DNA of 64,000 nt, taken from contig JAMPUU010000012.1 in the NCBI GenBank assembly GCA_030144965.1, positions 1-64,000 of the forward strand, in the 5' to 3' direction. The translations under genes and the position numbers were made by a program. The notes beneath the pieces are model-generated. The model was not told the DNA's origin. It searched no databases and saw nothing but the letters and a program-made list of their open reading frames with translations. This DNA is from Nitrospira sp. BO4. Lineage in GTDB: Bacteria > Nitrospirota > Nitrospiria > Nitrospirales > Nitrospiraceae. This document shows positions 48,874-59,924 of the stretch, in pieces. Every line of letters starts with the position of its first letter. The first letter of the stretch is position 1.

Positions 48874-49950
48874 CTAGTTCAGATTTCTCACGATGGCCTC
48901 GCCCATCTCGACGGTCCCCACGATCCGCGCTCCGGGGCTCTGAATATCTTTCGTGCGATACCCGAGGTCGAGCGTTTTCACAATGGCTTGCTCGATGGCT
49001 TCAGGCTCTTTTTCAAGGTGAAATGCGTACGACAACATCATCGCAGCCGAGGCAATCGTGGCGATAGGATTGGCGATATTCTTGCCTGCAATGTCAGGGG
49101 CGCTCCCATGAATCGGCTCGAAGAGCCCGACTTTCGCCCCGATGCTGGCTGACGGCAACATGCCGATCGAACCGGTCAGCATCGCTGCTTCATCGCTGAG
49201 AATGTCCCCGAACATGTTATTGCAGAGGAGCACGTCGAACTGTCGAGGGTTCCGCACCAGCTGCATGGCGGCGTTATCGACGTAGATATGCCCCAGTTCA
49301 ACATCCGGATAGGACGCGTGGACGTCGATGACGACCTTTCGCCACAGCTCCGAGGATTCCAACACGTTCGCCTTATCGACCGAGGTCACCTTCTTGCGCC
49401 GTTTCCGCGCCGCTTCGAACGCGACCTTGGCGATGCGCCGAACTTCCTCCGTGGAATAGACCTCCGTATTGAATCCCCGTTCTTCGCCATTGGGCAGCTT
49501 TTCAATGCCCTTGGGTTTGCCGAAGTAGATTCCCCCGGTGAGTTCGCGAATCACGAGGATGTCGATCCCCTCGACAACCTCACGCTTCAACGTGGACGCA
49601 TCCACCAGATTGGAGTACAGCTTCGCCGGCCTCAAGTTGGCATAGAGCCCTAAGGCCTCTCGGATTCCGAGCAGCGCGCGTTCTGGCCGCAGGCTGTACT
49701 CTAACCCTTCCCACTTGGGGCCACCGACGGCTCCCAGCAAGACTGCATCACTCTGCTTCGCGAGCGCCAATGTATCCTTCGGCAGCGGAACTCCCGCCTT
49801 ATCGATCGCTTGACCGCCGATATCAGCCGCGGCAAATTCGAACGAATGCCCATATTTATCCGCGATGACCTTGAGAATCTTCACAGCTTCAGGAACGATC
49901 TCGCGTCCGACGCCGTCACCGGCCAGCACTGCAATCTTGGCCTTCACCAT
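48874..49950 (-). CDS. leuB: 3-isopropylmalate dehydrogenase
   Basis: Third step of leucine synthesis. The 358-aa protein has [17 protein letters not shown] at the N-terminus, [24 protein letters not shown] and [12 protein letters not shown], followed by [21 protein letters not shown] ribosome site (GGAG in the gap) is weak. It is downstream of the cupin gene and leuA. Confidence 0.97.
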   Translation of the reverse strand: MVKAKIAVLAGDGVGREIVPEAVKILKVIADKYGHSFEFAAADIGGQAIDKAGVPLPKDTLALAKQSDAVLLGAVGGPKWEGLEYSLRPERALLGIREALGLYANLRPAKLYSNLVDASTLKREVVEGIDILVIRELTGGIYFGKPKGIEKLPNGEERGFNTEVYSTEEVRRIAKVAFEAARKRRKKVTSVDKANVLESSELWRKVVIDVHASYPDVELGHIYVDNAAMQLVRNPRQFDVLLCNNMFGDILSDEAAMLTGSIGMLPSASIGAKVGLFEPIHGSAPDIAGKNIANPIATIASAAMMLSYAFHLEKEPEAIEQAIVKTLDLGYRTKDIQSPGARIVGTVEMGEAIVRNLN

Positions 49951-49981
49951 TGCTCCTTTCGATCTTCAATCCGCCCATGGT

Positions 49982-50350
49982 CTATTCCAACACGCGTTCA
50001 TCTTCAACTCGCCAAGCCGGATCCACGAAACACAAGAATTCGATATCCGTCGTGCCGGTATTTTCGAGAAACTGTTGCCCTCCAGGGGGAACATAGACCG
50101 TCGTCCCGGCTTCGACCGGCGTGACGTGGTCATCGATCGTCAATCGGCCACAGCCCGATATGAAATAATAGACCTCGGACGACGCCAAAACATGTCGCTT
50201 CGATCGTTGACCGGAAGGGAGAGTGCCGTGGGCAAGACTATAATTCAGCTTGAGCTGATGCTTTGCCGGGTGAAAAATCTCCCGCAAGCGAGTATGGTCG
50301 CCGGCTAGAAACTCGGGGCGATCCGCCAGCGTGACTTTGAACACGGACAA
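49982..50350 (-). CDS. Cupin domain protein
   Basis: A 122-aa single-domain cupin. Its two motifs are present (SSEVYYFISGCGRLTIDD and the histidine-poor PGGQQFLENTG). It lies between leuA and leuB on the same strand. Function unknown. Confidence 0.82.
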   Translation of the reverse strand: MSVFKVTLADRPEFLAGDHTRLREIFHPAKHQLKLNYSLAHGTLPSGQRSKRHVLASSEVYYFISGCGRLTIDDHVTPVEAGTTVYVPPGGQQFLENTGTTDIEFLCFVDPAWRVEDERVLE

Positions 50351-50410
50351 GCCCCCTCAACCTCAACACGCTAAGTCACGGAAATTGAGACTGTATCGTG
50401 GAGAGCGCCG

Positions 50411-51958
50411 TCAAATCAAGTTCACCTTCTGTTCCCCTTGAGCCTGCTTGGTCGCCAGATAGGCCAGCTTGTTCAATGCGCTTAAATAGGCCCGGGCAGA
50501 GGCCGTGATGATATCGGTATCGGCCCCGTGGCCCGTCACCGTCCGGCCGTCTTCCTGAACCCGCACCGACACTTCGCCTTGCGCATCGGTCCCACCGGTA
50601 ATGGCTTTCACGACATACATCAGTAACTTGCTCTTGGTCTGCGTCATCGCGGCAATGGTGCGATAGACGGCGTCCACCGGCCCATCGCCTGTGCCGGTTT
50701 GAGCGATGGACTTCCCATCGATCTCCAGTTCGACCGTGGCCGTTGGGACCTGGTCCGTTCCGCTCGAGACGTGAAATGTTTTGAGCGCAATACGGTCGGC
50801 CATCTTCGACAACTCTTCCGAGACAATGACTTCGAGATCTTCCTCGAAAATCTCCTTCTTTTGGTCGGCGAGTTTCTTAAATCGCTCGAACGCGTGGTTG
50901 ATCTCTTCCTCGCTGAGCGCGTAGCCCAGCTCTTCCAGGCGCTGCCGAAACGCATGACGCCCGGAGAGCTTGCCCATCACCATCTGGCTCTCGACCAATC
51001 CGATCGACTCCGGGCGCATGATTTCGTAGGTCGTCTTCTCTTTGAGCAATCCGTCTTGATGAATGCCCGACGTATGGGCAAAGGCGTTGGCTCCGACGAT
51101 CGCCTTATTGGGCTGCACCACCATCCCCGTGATTTTGCTGACCAAGCGGCTGGTCTTCGCGATCTCCTCGGTTCTAATCCCGGTATCGGCTTGGTAGAAA
51201 TCCTTCCTGGTCCGCAGGCCCATGACGATTTCTTCCAAAGAGGTATTACCCGCGCGCTCGCCGATTCCGTTGATCGTGCACTCGACCTGGCCCGCCCCAT
51301 TGATAATGGCCGACAGGCTATTGGCCACCGCGACACCCAAATCGTTGTGGCAGTGGACGGAAATGACGGCTTGTTTCGCGTTGGGGACCTTGTCGCAAAT
51401 TCCCTTGATCAGTGCGCCGAACTCTTGTGGGACCGCATACCCCACCGTGTCGGGAATATTGACGGTGCCGGCCCCGGCGGCAATGACCGCCTCGATCACT
51501 TCGTAGAGATATGACGGATCCGAACGGCTCGCATCCATCGGTGAAAACTCGACGTCATCGACATACCCACGCGCCAGCCGGACCATCTCCACCGCACGCT
51601 GTTTGGCCTGCTCGCGCGTCATCCGAAACTGGTGCTTCAGGTGAATATCCGACGTCGAGAGAAAGGTATGGATTCGGACCTTCGGCGCCCCTTTGAGCGC
51701 CTCCCAAGCCCGGGTGATATCTTCGGGACGGGCTCGCGCCAGGCTGCAGACCGTCGGCCCTTCGACCTCCTGCGCGATGCGCCGCACTGCTTCGAAATCC
51801 CCGGGCGAGCTATAGGCAAACCCGGCCTCAATAATGTCCACGCCGAGCCGCGCCAGTTGTTTGGCCACCATGACCTTCTCTTCCACGTTCATGCTGGCGC
51901 CGGGCGATTGCTCACCGTCCCTCAGGGTCGTATCGAAAATTCTGATCATGCGTGCCAT
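50411..51958 (-). CDS. leuA: 2-isopropylmalate synthase
   Basis: First committed step of leucine synthesis. The 515-aa protein has the HMGL-like motif [16 protein letters not shown], the metal-binding VHCHNDLG and [14 protein letters not shown]. The C-terminal LeuA regulatory domain (about residues 380-500) is the site of leucine feedback. GGAGGTGA precedes the ATG. Expression is probably controlled by the T-box leader upstream. Confidence 0.97.
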   Translation of the reverse strand: MARMIRIFDTTLRDGEQSPGASMNVEEKVMVAKQLARLGVDIIEAGFAYSSPGDFEAVRRIAQEVEGPTVCSLARARPEDITRAWEALKGAPKVRIHTFLSTSDIHLKHQFRMTREQAKQRAVEMVRLARGYVDDVEFSPMDASRSDPSYLYEVIEAVIAAGAGTVNIPDTVGYAVPQEFGALIKGICDKVPNAKQAVISVHCHNDLGVAVANSLSAIINGAGQVECTINGIGERAGNTSLEEIVMGLRTRKDFYQADTGIRTEEIAKTSRLVSKITGMVVQPNKAIVGANAFAHTSGIHQDGLLKEKTTYEIMRPESIGLVESQMVMGKLSGRHAFRQRLEELGYALSEEEINHAFERFKKLADQKKEIFEEDLEVIVSEELSKMADRIALKTFHVSSGTDQVPTATVELEIDGKSIAQTGTGDGPVDAVYRTIAAMTQTKSKLLMYVVKAITGGTDAQGEVSVRVQEDGRTVTGHGADTDIITASARAYLSALNKLAYLATKQAQGEQKVNLI

Positions 51959-51974
51959 GACTCACCTCCGATTC

Positions 51975-52101
51975 ACAAGCTGCTCAAAAAGTCCTTCCGG
52001 CAAGGCCGCAAGGAGTGAGGACCCCGAGGCGTACGCGTGTTGGTACGCTGAGGGGTTCGAACGACTGAGAACGCAGCGGGAAGGCTTTTTCAGCAGCTTG
52101 T
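51975..52101. repeat. Inverted-repeat element between T-box and leuA
   Basis: ACAAGCTGCTCAAAAAGTCC and the matching distal arm form a 23-bp terminal inverted repeat with two mismatches, enclosing about 80 bp. The interior (GAGGCGTACGCGTG...GTACGCTGAGG) resembles the interior of the element at 52309-52432 in opposite orientation. Either is a candidate miniature mobile repeat. It lies in the leuA leader downstream of the terminator. Confidence 0.75.
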
Positions 52102-52470
52102 AAAACAAAAGCCTTCATCCCATCGCAAACAGGGACGAAGGCTTGACGCGCTCCGTGGTACCACCCTGATTCAGCCTGAAGATGTTCAGGCCCTTCATTT
52201 GCCTCTTACGGAGAAGAGACGGAATCTCCTACTTCATGTTCGGAGATTCGGCTCAGAGGCGAGTTCGGCGACGTTTAGGCTGGTTTGCACCATCCACCAG
52301 CTCTCTCCAGAATGTTGAAACCGGTTCCCAGCTTCGTTCTCGCATCGTTCAAAGGCTCAACGTACATCCACACCCGTACGCCTCGTCTTTTCACTCACTG
52401 CGGCCTCGCTGGATAACCGCTTTTAACATTCTGTTATTCTAGACTGCTCGCGTACTACTCCTCGTCTTAG
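52102..52470 (-). promoter_or_regulatory. T-box leader of leuA, carrying an inserted repeat
   Basis: On the minus strand GACGAGGAGTAGTACGCGAG (stem I base with AGTA) begins the leader. It continues with AGAGAGCTGG, GGATGGTGCAAACCAG (distal loop motif) and GAACTCGCC, where CTC would be a leucine specifier. The T-box sequence AGGGTGGTACCACG is at 52154-52167. A terminator follows (AAGCCTTCGTCCC and its partner, 52102-52144) with a T-rich tail. Uncharged tRNA-Leu would be the signal. A 124-bp element interrupts stem I. The specifier assignment is tentative. Confidence 0.88.
52309..52432. repeat. Inverted-repeat element inside T-box stem I
   Basis: Arms AGAATGTTGAAACCGGTTCC and GGATAACCGCTTTTAACATTCT pair across 124 bp. 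Removing it restores a normal T-box stem I. Its interior resembles that of the element at 51975-52101 (TACGCCTCG, GCGGCCT and GTTCTC blocks), so both belong to one family though their arms differ. Confidence 0.75.
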
Positions 52471-52512
52471 CCGTTCATGAGAATTCCAGTTCCTCCCATC
52501 GATTGTTCGCAG

Positions 52513-53319
52513 CTACGGTTTTGACTCGATCGGCGACGGCTCGACTTTCCCAATGTTCCTTTTTCCGGCGGCCGGGGCAACCAGCCAAAATACTTTTTCA
52601 GCCGGCCCCATCAATGCGTAACCGGCAAAGATGACAAATAACATAACCGCCGGCCAAGCTGCCACCATCATCAGTGTGAGAATACCCCAAACCAGATAGG
52701 TAATCTGCCGGTGGCCTTTAAATTTCAGCTCCTTAAAGCTTCGATACTTGATCGTGCTGACCATCAAGAACGAGAGGGCCAGCGTCATAAGCAGCACCAC
52801 GATCGGCCGGGTCTCTGCTCCCATCTTCAGGAGGTAGTGATCAAAGACCACCAGAGAAGCGACGACTCCGGCAGCCGCAGGAATAGCCAACCCGGTAAAA
52901 TATTTGCCGTCAGACAAGGCGACCGTGGAGTTGAATCGCGCCAACCGCACGGCTCCCATGGCAACGTAGGCGAACATCACCGCCACGCCAAATGTACCCT
53001 GTCCGCTCAACGCCCATGAATAGATCAGCAGACCCGGTGCGACACCGAACGAGACCACATCGGACAGCGAATCGTACTCCAGACCGAATTGGCTCGTACT
53101 GTTGGTCAGGCGGGCCGATTTCCCGTCCAAGACGTCAAAAATCATCGCGACGAGGATTGCAATCGCCGCCTCCAAGTAGTTCGCGTTGAAGACGGACAGT
53201 ATCGCGAAGATTCCGCAAAACAAATTACCGGTCGTGAAAAGATTGGGGATGAGATGCATGGCCGCTTTCCGCCGCTTCCCCTCTTTCCCGAACGAATTCC
53301 TGAAGCCTGCCGTTTTCAT
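52513..53319 (-). CDS. pssA: CDP-diacylglycerol-serine O-phosphatidyltransferase
   Basis: Makes phosphatidylserine. The 268-aa membrane protein has the full CDP-alcohol phosphotransferase motif: Asp62, Asp65-Gly66, Ala69-Arg70, Gly79, Asp83 and Asp87. The start overlaps the psd stop by 4 bp, which supports the 21-residue N-terminal extension before MHLIPNLFTTGNL. It supplies the substrate for psd. Confidence 0.95.
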   Translation of the reverse strand: MKTAGFRNSFGKEGKRRKAAMHLIPNLFTTGNLFCGIFAILSVFNANYLEAAIAILVAMIFDVLDGKSARLTNSTSQFGLEYDSLSDVVSFGVAPGLLIYSWALSGQGTFGVAVMFAYVAMGAVRLARFNSTVALSDGKYFTGLAIPAAAGVVASLVVFDHYLLKMGAETRPIVVLLMTLALSFLMVSTIKYRSFKELKFKGHRQITYLVWGILTLMMVAAWPAVMLFVIFAGYALMGPAEKVFWLVAPAAGKRNIGKVEPSPIESKP

Positions 53320-53966
53320 GGCAATTCTCCTAGGATAGTTTCGCCACCCTTTACCCGCTGCCCGACAGCCACCCGAAACGTGGTACCGATCGGGAGAAAG
53401 GTATCCATGCGCGACCCAAAACGGATCAACCCATACCGCTCACCTCGGACAGCCTGATCCCGTGGCGAGACCCAACACACAATGCGCCGGGCGATCAATC
53501 CGGCCACTTGCACGCACAAGACCTTGATGCCTTCAGGTGTCTTGATCATCAAGGCATTCTGTTCGTTCATGAACGTGGCTTCCGGCTTACTGGCCACCAT
53601 GAAAAGGCCCGGTTGATACTGCACATTTTCGATCACGCCGTCACAGGGCATCCGATTGATGTGGACGTCGAACACATTCAAAAAGATCGTGACCCTGACG
53701 CTGCGCTCTTTCAGGTATCTCGGCTCAAACTCTTCCTCGATCGCAATCACTTTTCCGTCACCGGGAGCGACCACAAGATTCGGACCTTGTGGGATAACCC
53801 TGTCCGGATTGCGAAAAAACCAGGCACAGAACAGCGTCGCAACGGCACCGACAAACGCGACGACCGGCCAACCCAGCAATCCCGTCAACAGTGTAACGCC
53901 GGCGGGAACCGCAATGAAGGGAATTCCTTCTTTGGCAAAGGGAACGCCGACCGCACGATCTGCCAC
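53316..53966 (-). CDS. psd: Phosphatidylserine decarboxylase
   Basis: Decarboxylates phosphatidylserine to phosphatidylethanolamine. The 216-aa short form has two hydrophobic segments (about residues 16-50), FLNVFDVHINRMPCDG and GLIRFGSRMD. Ser185 of FGS is the predicted self-cleavage site that becomes the pyruvoyl group. It overlaps pssA by 4 bp. Confidence 0.95.
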   Translation of the reverse strand: MADRAVGVPFAKEGIPFIAVPAGVTLLTGLLGWPVVAFVGAVATLFCAWFFRNPDRVIPQGPNLVVAPGDGKVIAIEEEFEPRYLKERSVRVTIFLNVFDVHINRMPCDGVIENVQYQPGLFMVASKPEATFMNEQNALMIKTPEGIKVLCVQVAGLIARRIVCWVSPRDQAVRGERYGLIRFGSRMDTFLPIGTTFRVAVGQRVKGGETILGELP

Positions 53967-54093
53967 GGAGTTACCTCAGTCTATGAAGGATGCCACGCCT
54001 CTCCGAAGAACTACGGTCGCAGGGGAAAGGCGAGACGTATATGATCATTGTACGTCAAATCGTTGAACGATGCGAGACCAGAACCGGCAGTCC

Positions 54094-55143
<1,050 letters not shown>

Positions 55144-55154
55144 TCAGCAGGACG

Positions 55155-55673
55155 TTACTCGCGGGCCACTTTCTTCGTCTGGACCGCCGCAGATCGGACC
55201 GGTTCTCGTGCGACGGCCACCCGGCCGGTGCGTACCAAATCCTTGATTCCAAGAGGTTGTAATAAGTTGATAATCGCTTCGATTTTCTTGGGATCTCCGG
55301 AGACTTCGATCGTGTAGGTACTCGGCGTCGAATCGATCACGTTCGCCCGAAAGATATCCACGATTCTGAGCGCCTCGGCCCGATCCTCATCCTTTGTATG
55401 GACCTTGATGATCGCGGTCTCTCGTGAGACAAACTCCGTCTCATTCAAGTCCACGACTTTGATCACGTCGATGAGTTTATTCAACTGCTTCACGATCTGC
55501 TCGATGATCCGTTCATCACCCGTGGTCACAATCGTCATCTGCGACATGGACGGATCAAGCGTCGGCGCAACCGACAAACTTTCAATATTGAACCCCCGAC
55601 CGCTGAATAGCCCCGCGACCCTTGACAGAACCCCGAACTTATTTTCAACCGTTACCGAGATGATATGTTCCAT
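55155..55673 (-). CDS. ilvN: Acetolactate synthase small subunit
   Basis: Regulatory subunit that binds valine. I choose ATG 55673, beginning MEHIISVTVENKFGVLSRVAGLF with the ACT domain (residues 2-75). A second ACT-like domain follows. The longer frame adds 15 residues without family character. 172 aa, between ilvB and ilvC. Confidence 0.95.
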   Translation of the reverse strand: MEHIISVTVENKFGVLSRVAGLFSGRGFNIESLSVAPTLDPSMSQMTIVTTGDERIIEQIVKQLNKLIDVIKVVDLNETEFVSRETAIIKVHTKDEDRAEALRIVDIFRANVIDSTPSTYTIEVSGDPKKIEAIINLLQPLGIKDLVRTGRVAVAREPVRSAAVQTKKVARE

Positions 55674-55751
55674 CTTTTTCAGTGCTGAGACTCGAGTACC
55701 GAGAGCTGAGCCGACCACCCAACACTAAGCACCCACCACTCAGACCTTCCT

Positions 55752-57527
55752 TTAAGCCGTGAGCACCGTATCTTTATCTTCCGGCGTCACTTTCGCCGCA
55801 CCGGATTGTTTCTTCTTCAACTCCGGCGGATCTTCCAAAATCATTTCATGATTACACCCGCCGGCCGGAATCATCGGATAGCAGTTCTCAAACGGATACG
55901 TCGGAACATCCACAATGACCGGTTTATCCGTAGACAAGGCTTCTTTCAGCACGGCATCGAGATCGTCGGCTTTCTTGACCCGCAATCCCACCGCTCCATA
56001 GGCATCCGCCAGTTTGACAAAATCCGGAGTCGTATCCAGATAACTCGACGCGTAGCGCCCTTCGTAGAATAGATCCTGCCATTGCCGGACCATACCGTGA
56101 AATCCGTTGTTCAAGATGATGATCTTCACCGGCAGTTTGCTCACCACGGCCGTCGCCATTTCCTGCATATTCATCTGGATGCTGCCGTCTCCCGCAATAC
56201 AAAGCACCAGACGATCCCGGAAGGCGGCCTGAGCACCCATCGCGGCAGGGAAGCCAAAGCCCATCGTTCCAAGTCCCCCCGAGGTCAACCACCGGTTCGG
56301 CTTCGCCAATTTGAAATACTGCGCGGCCCACATCTGGTGCTGTCCGACATCGGTCGAGACGATCGGATCCCTATCCTTAGTCAGTTCATACAACCGCTTG
56401 ACCACTTGCTGTGGCTTGATCGGCCCGTCCTTGTCTTGGTGATACATCAACGGATGGGCCTGTTGCCATTCTCGGATCTGATCCCACCACGGCTTCCGCA
56501 GTTCTTTCTGCTCGCCGTTTACCGTCGCACGCAAGATTTGGTTCAGCTCGCGAAGGACCGCCTTGCAATCGCCGACGATCGGAATGTCGACGTGTATATT
56601 TTTTCGAATGGACGTCGGGTCGATATCGATATGGATCACTTTCGCATAGGGACAGAACTCCGACACCTTCCCCGTCACTCGGTCGTCGAACCGAGCGCCG
56701 ACCGCGATCACAAGGTCGGAGTAATGGACAGCCATGTTGGCCTGATAGGTCCCGTGCATCCCCATCATGCCCATGGAGAGAGAATGTTCTCCGGGAAATG
56801 CACCCAAGCCCATCAGCGTCATGTCTACTGGAATCTGTGTCATCTCGGCCAGTTCGAGCAGTTCTTGCGAGGCTCCTGAAAAAACCACGCCGCCGCCGAC
56901 ATAGAGAATCGGCTTTTTGGCCTTCATGATGGCTTCGGCCGCCTGCTTGATCTGCCATTTGTTCCCTTCGTATGTCGGGTTGTAGCCTCGGATCGAGACA
57001 GAATTCGGATAGGTGAATTCCGCTTTGGCCATCGACACATCTTTTGGGATATCGACGAGAACAGGCCCGGGACGGCCGGTGGTCGCGATATAAAATGCCT
57101 CTTTGATCGTAGCCGCCAAGTCGTTCACATCTTTCACGAGAAAATTGTACTTCGTACAGGGTCGGCTCAAGCCCACATTGTCCGCTTCCTGAAAGGCATC
57201 GTTCCCGATCAAACTGGTCGGGACTTGGCCGCTAAAACAGACCAATGGGACGGAATCCATATAGGCATCGGCTAACGCCGTAATCACGTTGGTCATACCG
57301 GGACCGGAAGTGACCAGGCACACGCCGGCCTTCCCGGTGGCCTTGGCATAGCCTTCTGCCATGTGCCCCGCGCCCTGTTCATGGCGCGTCAAGATCACCT
57401 CAACATCTTTCTGTTGATGGAGCGTATCGAAAATCTTCAAGACCACTCCACCGGGAAGCGCAAAGACCGTTCTGACTCCCTCTCGCTTCAGGCATTCGAT
57501 GAAGATTTCAGCACCGGTGAGTTTCAT
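55752..57527 (-). CDS. ilvB: Acetolactate synthase large subunit
   Basis: Thiamine-diphosphate enzyme that forms acetolactate and acetohydroxybutyrate. The 591-aa protein has GVRTVFALPGGVVLKIFD, the catalytic Glu in RHEQGAGHMAEGYA, an FAD-binding middle domain and the ThDP motif GDGSIQMNMQEMATAV...NN. GGGAGG precedes the ATG. It is the first gene of ilvB-ilvN-ilvC. Confidence 0.97.
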   Translation of the reverse strand: MKLTGAEIFIECLKREGVRTVFALPGGVVLKIFDTLHQQKDVEVILTRHEQGAGHMAEGYAKATGKAGVCLVTSGPGMTNVITALADAYMDSVPLVCFSGQVPTSLIGNDAFQEADNVGLSRPCTKYNFLVKDVNDLAATIKEAFYIATTGRPGPVLVDIPKDVSMAKAEFTYPNSVSIRGYNPTYEGNKWQIKQAAEAIMKAKKPILYVGGGVVFSGASQELLELAEMTQIPVDMTLMGLGAFPGEHSLSMGMMGMHGTYQANMAVHYSDLVIAVGARFDDRVTGKVSEFCPYAKVIHIDIDPTSIRKNIHVDIPIVGDCKAVLRELNQILRATVNGEQKELRKPWWDQIREWQQAHPLMYHQDKDGPIKPQQVVKRLYELTKDRDPIVSTDVGQHQMWAAQYFKLAKPNRWLTSGGLGTMGFGFPAAMGAQAAFRDRLVLCIAGDGSIQMNMQEMATAVVSKLPVKIIILNNGFHGMVRQWQDLFYEGRYASSYLDTTPDFVKLADAYGAVGLRVKKADDLDAVLKEALSTDKPVIVDVPTYPFENCYPMIPAGGCNHEMILEDPPELKKKQSGAAKVTPEDKDTVLTA

Positions 57528-57651
57528 GACAACCCTCCCTACGACCGCAAGATCCGGTCTGCCGTCAAAGGATCAGACCTCAAAAGACACGCCTTGCGAA
57601 AGACGCATCATCGTGCACAAATGTGTTTGAAATCAAGGGGAAAGATTCGAG

Positions 57652-57680
57652 ATCCTAGCATCCTCAAGGACGACCGTCAA
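57652..57680 (-). promoter_or_regulatory. Near-consensus sigma-70 promoter of ilvBNC
   Basis: On the minus strand TTGACG (57675-57680), a 17-nt spacer and TAGGAT (57652-57657). It is about 125 bp upstream of ilvB, giving a leader of about 115 nt in which I see no attenuator. Confidence 0.7.
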
Positions 57681-57754
57681 TACGAGGCCCCACGGAACGC
57701 CCGGAGGAAGAGACTTGAGATCGTCCGGAAGATATGGCGTTCGCCCCAAAAGGG

Positions 57755-58195
57755 CGTGGGCGGAGAACCTGTAAGCCGGATTCTGTCCCGCAAAGAAGTT
57801 TCCCCTTTGCCTGGATGATCATTTCTCTGGGATTCGAGTTACCTCGAACCTCAAGCGACCTACCCGAAGACCTCGACCGGGCCAGTCGGTGTGCAACAGT
57901 CCGCGAGGAGCGCTGCACATGTCTTCCTATTTGGCCTTGCACCGGGCGACGCTTACCATGCCGGTGATGTCACCACCACCGCGGTGGGCTCTTACCCCAC
58001 CGTTTCACCCTTACCTGTGCCTCAGCGACCAGATGGGATCCATTCGCCTTGGCCATCGGCGGTTTGATTTCTGTGGTGCCGGTGTCGGATTACTCCGCCT
58101 GGGAATTACCCAGCGCCCTGCCCATGGAGTCCGGACTTTCCTCCCGATACCAACAAGCACCGAGCGACCATCCAGTCCTCCACCCACGCGGGTTC
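57755..58195 (-). ncRNA. rnpB: RNase P RNA
   Basis: Catalytic RNA of ribonuclease P. On the minus strand GGTGGAGGACTGGATGGTCG starts the molecule, GAGGAAAGTCCGGACTCC is the conserved P4 5' half, and CCGGCTTACAGGTTCTCCGC closes the 3' end. The length (about 440 nt) is normal for the A type. Ends are approximate. Confidence 0.93.
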
Positions 58196-58272
58196 AGTAT
58201 ACGAAAGGCCGTAGGCGGAAACAAGGAGAGCTGTGGATACCATGTGCGATTGGTCGACGGAACTCGCGCCGA

Positions 58273-59142
58273 CTATCGCCCACTTACCTCCGGCAACGGT
58301 ACAGCGGGCACCGGAGTTCGTTTCTGATAGAGGGCCATGGCTTCCGGCATCCAACTCTTCAATTGGTCAATTCTGGTCTCGTGGCCGGGATGGGTGGATA
58401 AAAATTCAGCCGGTCCGCCCCCTCCCGAGGACTGTGCCATCCGCTCCCAAAGGGCAACCGACTCACGCGGGTCATACCCCGCATCAGCGGCCAAGAGAAT
58501 GCCTATGTAATCCGCCTCCGATTCATGTTTTCGGCTGAAGGGAAGGAGAACGCCGACCTGCGCTCCCACTCCAAGCGCCGCCATGGTAGCCTGACCAAGC
58601 ATAGGATTCCCGCCGCTCATTCCAATCGCCGCACCGGCAGCTTGTAACCCGATATTCGTCAGCTGCCCTTGACTCATGCGTTCCGCACCATGGCGAGCCA
58701 ACGCATGCACGACCTCATGCCCCATGACGGCTGCCAAGCCCGCTTCCGTCTTGGCCATGGGGAAAATACCCGTGTAGACCGCCATTTTTCCACCAGGCAG
58801 CGCAAACGCATTGGCCGTTTTGTCATCTTTGATCACGGACACTTCCCACTGAAACTGCTTGGCCATCTCGGCATATTTTGAGCGTTTCGCGGCTTCGACG
58901 ATCCGAGCGGCCACTCGTTTCACCGGTTCGATTTCACGGGGATCTTGGGACAGTTTCATCTTCGGATCGGTTTTGATCTGATTATACGCCTGCGCCCCCA
59001 TTTGCATCTCTTGACCGACCGACGACATCAACAACTGCGACCGGCCTGTGTAGGGGTTGGTCTCGCACCCTGCCACGCCGAACCCAGCCACCACGAGACA
59101 TGCGATCATGGTCCTTTGCCTCAATAGCGGGGCGTGCATCAT
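58273..59142 (-). CDS. M48-family metallopeptidase lipoprotein
   Basis: A 289-aa zinc protease of the periplasm, related to LoiP/YcaL. The start at MMHAPLLRQRTMIACLVVAGFGVAGCETN has GGAGG upstream and a lipobox (VAGC). The zinc-binding HEVVH (in MGHEVVHALARHGAERM) and the third ligand in SEADYIG are present. It probably acts in envelope quality control. Confidence 0.9.
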   Translation of the reverse strand: MMHAPLLRQRTMIACLVVAGFGVAGCETNPYTGRSQLLMSSVGQEMQMGAQAYNQIKTDPKMKLSQDPREIEPVKRVAARIVEAAKRSKYAEMAKQFQWEVSVIKDDKTANAFALPGGKMAVYTGIFPMAKTEAGLAAVMGHEVVHALARHGAERMSQGQLTNIGLQAAGAAIGMSGGNPMLGQATMAALGVGAQVGVLLPFSRKHESEADYIGILLAADAGYDPRESVALWERMAQSSGGGGPAEFLSTHPGHETRIDQLKSWMPEAMALYQKRTPVPAVPLPEVSGR

Positions 59143-59255
59143 ACATCCTCCAACCACATGCGTCTTCTGGATCCGTCGTACTTGATTGACCACCCTGCAT
59201 TCCATTGGTAGATTACGCCGCCCTAGACAGGATTTCCAGAGGGGAGAACAGCCTC

Positions 59256-59924
59256 ATGTCAGCGCGACATCCCCACAGCACAAGTTCAATTGAGCGCATC
59301 GGCATCGACGAATCCGGGAAAGGCGACTACTTCGGTCCGCTCGTCATCGCCGCCGTCTTTGTCGACGCCACGACACAAGGCGAGCTCGCGCTCATGCAGG
59401 TCCGAGATAGCAAAAAAATCTCCGACGGGCGCATTCTCGAAATGGCTCCCGACATCAAGACTATTTGCCCACACAGCGTCATCGCCATTGGACCGAAGAA
59501 ATACAACGAGCTCTATGGGAAGATTCGCAACCTCAATCGTCTGCTTGCCTGGGGCCATGCCAAGGCGCTCGAGACCTTGCTTGAACGCGTGACATGCGAG
59601 CGAGCCATCTCCGACCAGTTCGGAGACGAGCGATTAATCCTCAACGTGCTGCAGGAAAAGGGCCGGAAGATCGTGCTTGAACAACGGACGAAAGCGGAAT
59701 CGGATCTTGCCGTCGCTGCAGCGTCTATCCTGGCTCGGGCCGAATTTCTATTCCGATTGAAGCGATTGTCAGGCGAAGTCGGCACCACCCTACCGAAAGG
59801 CGCCTCCGCGGCCGTCGAACTCGCCGCGAAGATGATCATCAAGAAACACGGGCGGGAACGGCTGGACTCAGTGGCAAAGCTCCACTTCAAAACCACCCAA
59901 GCCATCCTGGCGGGACTACCCTAG
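59256..59924 (+). CDS. rnhC: Ribonuclease HIII without the N-terminal domain
   Basis: Removes RNA from RNA-DNA hybrids. The 222-aa protein has IGIDESGKGDYFGPLVIAA (Asp18, Glu19) at its very start, VRDSKKISD and LAVAAASILARAEFL. The DESGKGDYFGPLV form is the HIII type, but the usual N-terminal TBP-like binding domain (about 90 aa) is absent. ATG 59256 follows GAGGGGAG. It converges with the zinc-ribbon gene and overlaps it by 4 bp. Confidence 0.88.
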   Translation: MSARHPHSTSSIERIGIDESGKGDYFGPLVIAAVFVDATTQGELALMQVRDSKKISDGRILEMAPDIKTICPHSVIAIGPKKYNELYGKIRNLNRLLAWGHAKALETLLERVTCERAISDQFGDERLILNVLQEKGRKIVLEQRTKAESDLAVAAASILARAEFLFRLKRLSGEVGTTLPKGASAAVELAAKMIIKKHGRERLDSVAKLHFKTTQAILAGLP

